5,651 nt of DNA. Source: an uncultured Porphyromonadaceae bacterium (GTDB lineage: Bacteria > Bacteroidota > Bacteroidia > Bacteroidales > Muribaculaceae). Shown piece by piece: positions 1-5,651 of this stretch. Below the pieces are notes generated by a model. It did no database searches. It was not told where the DNA came from and saw only the letters and a program-made list of their open reading frames with translations. The translations under genes were made by a program, and so were the position numbers. The stretch lies in assembly GCA_947177605.1 (NCBI GenBank), contig CAMWUX010000094.1, positions 1 to 5,651 of the forward strand, given 5' to 3'. Position 1 is the first letter of the stretch, and every line of letters begins with the position of its first letter.

Positions 1-497
1 TCCTTAAAGCGGTCGGCTGCTACGTGGAATCCGTAGTTGAAAATCGAAGTCATGCCGAGCACCGTGCAGCCGGCTCCGCGGATAGCTTCCACTGCCTTGA
101 GCGAGCTTCCGCCGGTCGAAATCAGATCCTCGATCACTACCACTTTCTGGCCGGGAGTGAGATTTCCTTCGATGAGGTTCTCCAGTCCATGGTCTTTAGG
201 AGTAGAGCGGACGTACACATAGGGGAGACCGAGGGTGTCGGCCACGAGGGCGCCCATAGCGATGGCGCCGGTAGCCACGCCGGCTATTGCTTCGGGCATA
301 CCGTAATTTTCGAGAATCACACGACACATTTCAACCTTGATGAAGCTGCGGACGTCGGGGTACGACAGTGTTTTGCGATTGTCGGTATAGATGGGTGAAT
401 TCCAGCCGGAGGCCCAGGTAAAAGGATGATCAGGCTGGAGCTTGATGGCGGAAATTTTGAGTAATTTTTCAGCTAAAAGACGGTCGACTTGCTTCAT
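1..497 (-). CDS. pyrE: Orotate phosphoribosyltransferase (partial, C-terminus outside window)
   Basis: The product joins orotate to PRPP to give orotidine 5'-monophosphate, the fifth step of de novo UMP synthesis, in the cytoplasm. The reading frame is open through the window edge and 165 complete codons are visible; family members are usually a little over 200 residues, so roughly the last fifth is missing. The start is the ATG at 497-495 (MKQVDRLLAEKLL), which begins at the usual family N-terminus. The PRPP-binding motif VVVIEDLISTGGSS lies at residues 119-132, with the acidic pair E123-D124. The flexible catalytic loop contains R97 and P100-K101-D102-H103-G104, matching the conserved Lys and His that contact PRPP across the dimer interface. 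Residues 72-82 (AGVATGAIAMG) form the conserved Gly-rich segment. The motif resembles the Bacillus-type enzyme more than the E. coli one. No clear Shine-Dalgarno precedes the start, as is usual in Bacteroidetes. A promoter match lies about 75 nt upstream. Identification is firm. Confidence 0.96.
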   Translation of the reverse strand, partial: MKQVDRLLAEKLLKISAIKLQPDHPFTWASGWNSPIYTDNRKTLSYPDVRSFIKVEMCRVILENYGMPEAIAGVATGAIAMGALVADTLGLPYVYVRSTPKDHGLENLIEGNLTPGQKVVVIEDLISTGGSSLKAVEAIRGAGCTVLGMTSIFNYGFHVAADRFK

Positions 498-652
498 CGG
501 ACATATAGATTAAAGGGTGAAAATAGAGTTTGGCGGGTTTTCGGGCATTATACGACATCCTTTTGTCCCACACAAAAGTAACTATTTATATTGGTGCAAG
601 CAAATCTGAATACACAAATCCGCCCAAATTGTTAAAAAAATAATTTTCAAAA
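498..652. other. Intergenic region between malQ and pyrE
   Basis: This 155-nt AT-rich spacer holds the pyrE promoter match, its leader, and most of the malQ-end palindrome and T-run. The leader contains two ATG codons upstream of pyrE: one opens a 12-codon frame (548-510), the other a 29-codon frame (558-469) that overlaps the pyrE start out of frame. Three copies of CAAAT (601-605, 615-619, 625-629 on the plus strand) lie upstream; only the first is correctly placed as the -33 box. No RNA gene, riboswitch or GC-rich hairpin was recognised. Confidence 0.6.
573..604 (-). promoter_or_regulatory. Predicted Bacteroidetes-type promoter of pyrE
   Basis: Read on the minus strand, TTTG (604-601) is followed after 20 nt by TACTTTTG (580-573). 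This fits the known Bacteroidetes primary-sigma consensus, TTTG at -33 and TAnnTTTG at -7, with full identity in both boxes and a normal spacer. Transcription would start near 569-565, giving a leader of about 70 nt before the pyrE ATG. The surrounding DNA is clearly more AT-rich than the genes. The site lies between the end of malQ and pyrE, so it would make pyrE independent of malQ. It is a motif match only. Confidence 0.7.
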
Positions 653-656
653 TTAT
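634..656 (-). terminator. Possible weak intrinsic terminator at the malQ 3' end
   Basis: A perfect palindrome, ATAATTTTCAAAATTAT (640-656), overlaps the malQ TAA stop codon (655-653). On the minus strand it is followed by a run of seven T (640-634), the order expected of a Rho-independent terminator. As RNA it could fold into a 7-bp stem with a 3-nt loop, but the stem is entirely A-U, so it would be much weaker than a normal GC-rich terminator hairpin. It could instead be a DNA-level palindrome recognised by a protein, or chance in AT-rich sequence. Confidence 0.4.
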
Positions 657-3337
657 CGACCTGATTCCGAAATAAGTGACAGTATGTTGTCGTTCAGATC
701 TTTGGATTCGAGTAGCGTTTCGATGGTCAGATGCATACGGTAGCGCCAGTAGTTGGCCGAATTAGCCGGATCATTGATCTGCTCCTCGCGAGGGTCGATA
801 CGTCGGAGCTTGCCGTCGATCGATAGCCAGTCCTGAAGCGGAAGGATGCAGAGCATGGCCGGCGAAGCAAGATGATCCGTAAGTATCTGACGGCAGATCC
901 AGGGCTCGGCATAGCGGGGAGCATCACCTTCTTGATGCAGCACATTATTATAATAGAGTTGCGTCATCGCCTCATTCTCCTCCCACCATTGACGTATACC
1001 GCCCATATCGTGGGTTGAGGTAGTACATACAGATAGATATGGATAGCGCATCGGATTCGCGAACCTCTCATCAGGATTTTTCGGCATGCGCTGAATTTCA
1101 AGCGATAGAATCTGTAGCTTTGCCATAACATCTGCCACGCATGCGGGAATCATACCGAGGTCTTCAGCACAAGTCAGCATACGGGTGGCATCTATGATCG
1201 GAGGTAGCTTCCACATTGCCTTTTCATACCAGTACCAGTCGTTGCGGTGGTAGAAGAAGTCCTCGTACAGTCGGTCGAAACACCATTTCTGTTGCTCCGG
1301 CAGAGCGCGGTAGATATACGTACGCCTTCCTTCAATCCGGGGATGGTACATACCCTTTCGGTATGGATCCTCAATAAATAGTACCTGATCGATAAGTGCC
1401 AGCAGACCTTTGGCCATACGTTGACTACGCTCTTCAGTTGATGTGGGAGCGAAATATGCCGCTACTTGGCGCTGTGTTGCAAACTCGGGCTTGAGTGTCA
1501 GTATATTTTCATGCCGTACGTCGAAGAAGGTATGACGTGCTTCTTCAGCAAGGTCGCCGAAGAAGTCGCGCAGCATATCGGTGCGGATATACGGAGTGGT
1601 CATCAGCTCCAACTGGAAATGGAAGCCAAAACTGTCGGCCATCTCGGCCTGCGTAAGCGGAAGCGCCGAATTGAATACGCCGAGCAGACCGTGGATTGCG
1701 TGGAGCGGAATCTGCCATATACGGAAGAATCCGAGCACGTGGTCAATGCGATATGCATCGAAGTATTGAGCCATCTTGCGGAAGCGATCCTTCCACCATG
1801 CAAAATTGTCGCGCGACATCTCCTCCCAGTTGTATGTGGGGAATCCCCAGTTTTGTCCGATCTCAGCGAACGCATCCGGCGGAGCACCGGCAGTAGCATC
1901 GAGATTGAACAACTGCGGATATAGCCACGCATCTACGCTCCGGCTCGATATTCCGATCGGGATGTCGCCTTTTATGGCTATGCCAAGCGAGTGCGCATAG
2001 TCGCGAGCTTCGCGTAGTTGCCTGTCAAGATGATACTGAAGGAAGTAGATATAATTTATCTCTGATTCGTTGTGACTGATAAACTTGGCGATGCTGCTCG
2101 GTACGTAAATGGCATACTCTTCCCAGTCGCGTGTCGATGCGGTGCGGTAGCGGTCGCGAAGAGCACAGAAGGCGGCATACGGGCGCAGCCATCTTGCATT
2201 TGACTCTACGAATTTTTTGAAATCAGGGCTCTTTAGTGTCTCATCGCCTTGTTCGGCAAAGAGCTCGCGGGTATATTCGTTTTTAAGCTTGTTGACCGCT
2301 TCATAGTCTACCGTCGCGCTCGTGTTGAGCTTGGCGGCAGTCTGCCTGTAGCATTCCATCCTGTCCTTCGATCGAAGGATGCCGATGGCATCCACGCGAA
2401 GATACATCGGATGGAGAGCAAACGAAGATATGGAGTTGTAGGGGTAGGAGTCGGCCCACGAATGGGTCATCGTAGTGTCGTTGATCGGTAGCAGCTGTAT
2501 AAATTGCTGTCCGGTAAGATGTGCCCAGTCGGCAAGTATCTTTATATCGAGGAAGTCGCCTACGCCCCAGTCTTTTTCGCTGCGGAGTGAGAATACCGGT
2601 ATTGCCACACCGGCGCCGCGCCAGCGGGGGAGTGGATTGCGGAAGAAAAGCCCCGTCAGAGCTACGGCATTGTCGTGTTGACCGGGTGTTTCACCTATAC
2701 AGATCATTCGGTCAGCGCCCTCTTCCCACGCCAATACTTCGTGGGTCGATTTGCTGAGCATCACGAATTTATATTTGGTGCCTTCCGGAATCTCCGCAAG
2801 CGGTAGCCAGACCATGAAGCGCGGATAGAGTGCATCGTTCATGATCACGCCATGTTCCGGATTCCAGTTGCCGAGTGCCGGACAGGAACCTGTTATGGCA
2901 AGTACCGCATCCGAAGGAACCGTTGAGGCATCTACGCTGATAAGAAACTGCCCCGGCTTGAGTGAGTGGAAACGGGCCGAAGTATCGCGATGGAATATAC
3001 AGTCTGTGAATGCCGTGGAACGAAATGGCTTGTCCGACGGCTCATCCTGCCAATAATCATATACATCCGCATATCCGAGAGTCGAAGCGAAGCGAAGGCG
3101 GCGGTCTGAACCCCACTCGACACGTTTCGACCCGTCGGCTCGCGTGAGGAAATACCGATACGACACCTCCTCCAGCGCAGCCGGAATATCGATCACCGCA
3201 CTCTGCATACCGTCGGCCATCTCTGTAAGCGGCGATGACAATGGCTTTGAGGTAGCCCCGGCGAGGGGCGTGGTTATACTGATATGTAGTGTCTCGCCGG
3301 GATCTGTATGGTAATGTATATGAAAATTGACTTTCAT
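653..3337 (-). CDS. malQ: 4-alpha-glucanotransferase (GH77, DPE2-like, tandem CBM20)
   Basis: This 894-residue amylomaltase transfers alpha-1,4-glucan segments between maltooligosaccharides or onto polysaccharide, releasing glucose. No signal peptide is visible, so it should act in the cytoplasm. Two CBM20 starch-binding modules come first: about 1-97 (Y60-Y62, W75-G76, R79-R80) and about 112-213 (LGNWNP at 155-160, W177, W204-E205, R210). The GH77 barrel runs from about 232 to 880. It shows LPIND (283-287), SYPYNSIS (297-304), KGDIPIGIS (456-464) and SVDAW (467-471). The nucleophile is predicted as D532 in YRIDH, the acid/base as E725 in AEDLG, and the third carboxylate as D777 in STHDM. Nucleophile and acid/base lie 193 residues apart, far more than in the short single-domain amylomaltases, so an insertion of roughly 145 residues sits between them, as in plant DPE2. 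The start ATG (3337-3335) lies 12 nt after the nrdJ stop and opens directly into the first CBM20. No strong Shine-Dalgarno is seen. Substrate preference cannot be read from the sequence. Confidence 0.95.
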   Translation of the reverse strand: MKVNFHIHYHTDPGETLHISITTPLAGATSKPLSSPLTEMADGMQSAVIDIPAALEEVSYRYFLTRADGSKRVEWGSDRRLRFASTLGYADVYDYWQDEPSDKPFRSTAFTDCIFHRDTSARFHSLKPGQFLISVDASTVPSDAVLAITGSCPALGNWNPEHGVIMNDALYPRFMVWLPLAEIPEGTKYKFVMLSKSTHEVLAWEEGADRMICIGETPGQHDNAVALTGLFFRNPLPRWRGAGVAIPVFSLRSEKDWGVGDFLDIKILADWAHLTGQQFIQLLPINDTTMTHSWADSYPYNSISSFALHPMYLRVDAIGILRSKDRMECYRQTAAKLNTSATVDYEAVNKLKNEYTRELFAEQGDETLKSPDFKKFVESNARWLRPYAAFCALRDRYRTASTRDWEEYAIYVPSSIAKFISHNESEINYIYFLQYHLDRQLREARDYAHSLGIAIKGDIPIGISSRSVDAWLYPQLFNLDATAGAPPDAFAEIGQNWGFPTYNWEEMSRDNFAWWKDRFRKMAQYFDAYRIDHVLGFFRIWQIPLHAIHGLLGVFNSALPLTQAEMADSFGFHFQLELMTTPYIRTDMLRDFFGDLAEEARHTFFDVRHENILTLKPEFATQRQVAAYFAPTSTEERSQRMAKGLLALIDQVLFIEDPYRKGMYHPRIEGRRTYIYRALPEQQKWCFDRLYEDFFYHRNDWYWYEKAMWKLPPIIDATRMLTCAEDLGMIPACVADVMAKLQILSLEIQRMPKNPDERFANPMRYPYLSVCTTSTHDMGGIRQWWEENEAMTQLYYNNVLHQEGDAPRYAEPWICRQILTDHLASPAMLCILPLQDWLSIDGKLRRIDPREEQINDPANSANYWRYRMHLTIETLLESKDLNDNILSLISESGR

Positions 3338-3349
3338 TCTTGCTGAATA

Positions 3350-5651
3350 TTATCCGCAGCGGGAAGCGCCGCAGGATGTACATATAAGGCAACCTTCCTG
3401 ATATACGAGGGTCTCATGACCGCAGTTGGGACAACGCTGATCCTTGGCTTTCGTGCCGTTGGGAAGATATTTCTTGAGCGCGCGCTCCACGCCCATCTTC
3501 CATGTATTGATGCTCTGCGAGTCAAGTTCAAGTGTGCCGACGAGTTTGAGTACCTGGTCTATAGGCATTCCGTATCGGAGCACGCCTGAGATCAGTTTGG
3601 CGTAGTTCCAATATTCAGGATTGAACTTGTCCGACAGACCTTCGATGGTGGTCTTGTATCCGCGTTTGTTGATAAACTGGAAGTCGTAGCGTTTGTTGCC
3701 CTTTTCATCCACGGCCTTTATGATTTTGCCGCGAGTCACCGACTTCGGACAGAAGATACCGTCGTCATCGTCGGCCAGACCTGTGAAGATCTCGTAGGGA
3801 CGGCCGTTGACCAGACCCACGAACGCTATCCATTTCTCTTTGTTGTTCTGGAAGCGCACTACGTCGGCATCGAGCTCGATCGGTCGTTTGGTCACGATGA
3901 GGTGACCTTCGCCCGCCGGTTCGGTTTCTTTTTTCTTTTTATTATCTACCGAGAGCAGCACACCCGAGCGTGAGCCGTCGCGGTACACTGTGCAACCCTT
4001 GCATCCACACTTCCACGCTTCCATATAGAGCTTACCCACGAGCTGCTCGCTTACGTCGGCCGGAAGATTGATGGTCACGGAAATGGAGTGGTCGACCCAC
4101 TTCTGCACACTTCCCTGCATGCGTACCTTTTCAAGCCAGTCCACATCGTTGGCCGTAGCCTTGAAGTAGGGCGACTGTGCTACCAGTTCATCAAGTTGAG
4201 CCTGAGTGTAGTCATCCTTAACCTCATGGCCGTTGATCTTCATCCAGGTGATAAACTTTGGATGGTACACGATGTATTCCTCGAACGCATCACCCGTATC
4301 GTCCACATAGTCTACGCGCACATCCGTGTCGTTGGGATTCACCTTGCGACGACGTTTGTATACAGGCATGAATACCGGCTCTATACCGCTTGAAGTCTGG
4401 GTCATAAGGGAGGTGGTGCCTGTTGGTGCGATGGTCAGACAGGCTATATTGCGGCGTCCGTGCTTGGCCATTGCGTCGTAGAGTTCAGGGCTTGCCTGAC
4501 GCATACGGGCTATGAACGGATTGTCTTTCTCTCGGTCAGTATTGTATACCTCAAACGCGCCGCGCTCCTGAGCCATCACCACACTCGAGCCGTATGCGGC
4601 AAGAGCGAGCTGCTTGTGTACTTCGGTCGAGAAGGCTGTAGCTTCTGGAGTACCGTAGCGCAGGCCGAGAGCGGCAAGCATATCACCTTCACCGGTAGTG
4701 CCTACTCCGGTACGACGGCCACGGAGGGTCTTGGTGCGTATTTTGTGCCAGAGATGGAGTTCGGTCTGCTTCACCTCTTCTGTTTCCGGGTCGGAGGCTA
4801 TCTTCTCTATGATCTTGTCGATCTTTTCGGCTTCGAGATCGATGATGTCGTCCATCAGGCGTTGCGCCATTGCCACATGTGAGTGGAAGAGATCGAAGTC
4901 GAAGGATGCTTCGGGTGTGAAGGGATTCTGTACGTAGGAATAGAGGTTGATGGCGAGCAGACGGCAGCTGTCGTAGGGACAGAGTGGAATTTCACCGCAG
5001 GGATTGGTGGATATCGTCTGGAAGCCGAGGTCGGCATAGCAGTCGGGAAGTGATTCGCGGGTGATGGTGTCCCAGAAGAGCACACCGGGTTCGGCTGATC
5101 GCCATGCGTTGTGTACGATCTTAGCCCATAGCTTTGCGCCGTCGATTTCCTTTCTTACCATCGGATTCTTACCCGTAATCGGATATTGCTGTATATAAGG
5201 TGTACCATCGGCGGCGCTCTGCATGAATTCGTCGTCGATGCGTACCGATACGTTGGCACCTGTCACCTTTCCCTCCGTCATTTTAGCGTCGATAAACGCT
5301 TCTGCATCGGGGTGCTTTATGCTTACCGTAAGCATCAGTGCTCCACGGCGGCCGTCCTGTGCCACCTCGCGTGTGGAGTTGGAGAAACGCTCCATGAAAG
5401 GCACGAGACCTGTCGAGGTAAGAGCCGAGTTCTTCACCGGCATTCCCTTCGGACGGATGTGGGAGAGGTCGTGGCCTACGCCACCGCGACGTTTCATAAG
5501 CTGTACCTGTTCCTCGTCGATCTTGATGATGCCACCGTAGGAGTCAGGCTTGCCGTCGATACCTATTACAAAGCAATTGCTCAGCGACGCCACCTGAAAA
5601 TCGTTACCGATACCGGTCATCGGGCTCCCCTGTGGCACTACATAGCGGAAG
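3350..5651 (-). CDS. nrdJ: Adenosylcobalamin-dependent (class II) ribonucleotide reductase, N-terminus outside window
   Basis: The enzyme reduces ribonucleotides to deoxyribonucleotides using a thiyl radical made from adenosylcobalamin, so it needs neither oxygen nor a radical-carrying small subunit. The frame is open to the window edge (766 codons visible). The GTG at 5638 is internal: the codons above it (F-R-Y-V) continue the family sequence into PQGSPMTGIGNDF. Counting that GTG codon as residue 1, the first redox cysteine is C22 (SLSNCFVIG), the thiyl-radical cysteine is C214 in N212-P-C-G-E216, and the partner redox cysteine is C225 (YDSCRLLAINL). Other signatures are GGVGHDLSHIRP (52-63), APTGTTSLM (404-412) and the segment KCGCKGCTVYRDGSR (543-557). 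A Lys-rich linker (567-570) leads to a C-terminal TSCPD-like region (about 580-725) and a cysteine-rich tail with C736, C739, C750, C753, C756 and C761, probably a zinc ribbon that re-reduces the active site. An N-terminal ATP-cone, a start codon or an upstream cobalamin riboswitch, if present, lies outside the window. Confidence 0.95.
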   Translation of the reverse strand, partial: FRYVVPQGSPMTGIGNDFQVASLSNCFVIGIDGKPDSYGGIIKIDEEQVQLMKRRGGVGHDLSHIRPKGMPVKNSALTSTGLVPFMERFSNSTREVAQDGRRGALMLTVSIKHPDAEAFIDAKMTEGKVTGANVSVRIDDEFMQSAADGTPYIQQYPITGKNPMVRKEIDGAKLWAKIVHNAWRSAEPGVLFWDTITRESLPDCYADLGFQTISTNPCGEIPLCPYDSCRLLAINLYSYVQNPFTPEASFDFDLFHSHVAMAQRLMDDIIDLEAEKIDKIIEKIASDPETEEVKQTELHLWHKIRTKTLRGRRTGVGTTGEGDMLAALGLRYGTPEATAFSTEVHKQLALAAYGSSVVMAQERGAFEVYNTDREKDNPFIARMRQASPELYDAMAKHGRRNIACLTIAPTGTTSLMTQTSSGIEPVFMPVYKRRRKVNPNDTDVRVDYVDDTGDAFEEYIVYHPKFITWMKINGHEVKDDYTQAQLDELVAQSPYFKATANDVDWLEKVRMQGSVQKWVDHSISVTINLPADVSEQLVGKLYMEAWKCGCKGCTVYRDGSRSGVLLSVDNKKKKETEPAGEGHLIVTKRPIELDADVVRFQNNKEKWIAFVGLVNGRPYEIFTGLADDDDGIFCPKSVTRGKIIKAVDEKGNKRYDFQFINKRGYKTTIEGLSDKFNPEYWNYAKLISGVLRYGMPIDQVLKLVGTLELDSQSINTWKMGVERALKKYLPNGTKAKDQRCPNCGHETLVYQEGCLICTSCGASRCG

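Noticed and set aside
24..398. 124-residue open frame on the plus strand opposite pyrE
   Set aside because: It lies antisense to a clearly recognisable pyrE, and its translation has no recognisable domain and a low-complexity His/Gly-rich look. It is a shadow frame.
601..629. Three CAAAT copies as an operator repeat array
   Set aside because: The spacing is irregular (14 and 10 nt), the unit is only 5 nt in AT-rich DNA, and one copy is explained by the -33 promoter box.
1466..1924. 152-residue open frame on the plus strand inside malQ
   Set aside because: It is antisense to the GH77 core, including the nucleophile region. No domain is recognisable, and codon constraint is explained by malQ.
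3929..3940. Poly-A tracts (A5 and A6 on the coding strand) in nrdJ as a programmed frameshift site
   Set aside because: They encode the Lys-rich linker in the correct frame. The A6-G run is not phased as a canonical X-XXY-YYZ slippery heptamer, and the protein continues normally in the same frame.
4460..4882. 140-residue open frame on the plus strand inside nrdJ
   Set aside because: It is antisense to conserved ribonucleotide reductase sequence and has no recognisable family or promoter.
5636..5638. GTG as the start codon of nrdJ
   Set aside because: The frame continues upstream with in-family residues (F-R-Y-V) to the window edge, and the family has a substantial N-terminal region before this point, so the true start lies outside.

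Overview
The window carries three genes, all on the minus strand, so transcription runs from the high-coordinate end to the low one. In that order they are the C-terminal bulk of a class II (adenosylcobalamin-dependent) ribonucleotide reductase (5651 to 3350, 5' end outside the window), a complete 4-alpha-glucanotransferase of the DPE2-like CBM20-CBM20-GH77 type (3337 to 653), and the first 165 codons of orotate phosphoribosyltransferase, pyrE (497 to 1, 3' end outside the window).

The likely source is a member of the Bacteroidales, probably a gut or animal-associated anaerobe. Three things support this. The MalQ has two N-terminal starch-binding modules, as is common in Bacteroidetes. No gene has a clear Shine-Dalgarno sequence. 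The pyrE upstream region has a good match to the Bacteroidetes sigma factor consensus (TTTG, 20-nt spacer, TAnnTTTG). The genus cannot be fixed from this window; the moderate GC of the genes would fit families such as Muribaculaceae, but that is inference.

Layout: 1-497 is partial pyrE. 498-652 is an AT-rich intergenic stretch with the pyrE promoter, a leader of about 70 nt holding small out-of-frame reading frames, and an AT-only palindrome plus T-run at the end of malQ. 653-3337 is malQ. A gap of only 12 nt separates malQ from nrdJ, which fills 3350-5651. The nrdJ-malQ spacing suggests co-transcription. pyrE appears to be a separate transcription unit.

The genes serve different housekeeping jobs: deoxynucleotide supply without oxygen, maltose/glycogen-type glucan metabolism, and de novo pyrimidine synthesis. 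nrdJ and pyrE both feed nucleotide pools, but no single pathway joins all three. I see no mobile element, CRISPR array, RNA gene or evident novel system. The window looks like ordinary chromosomal core sequence, with a few modest points worth checking.
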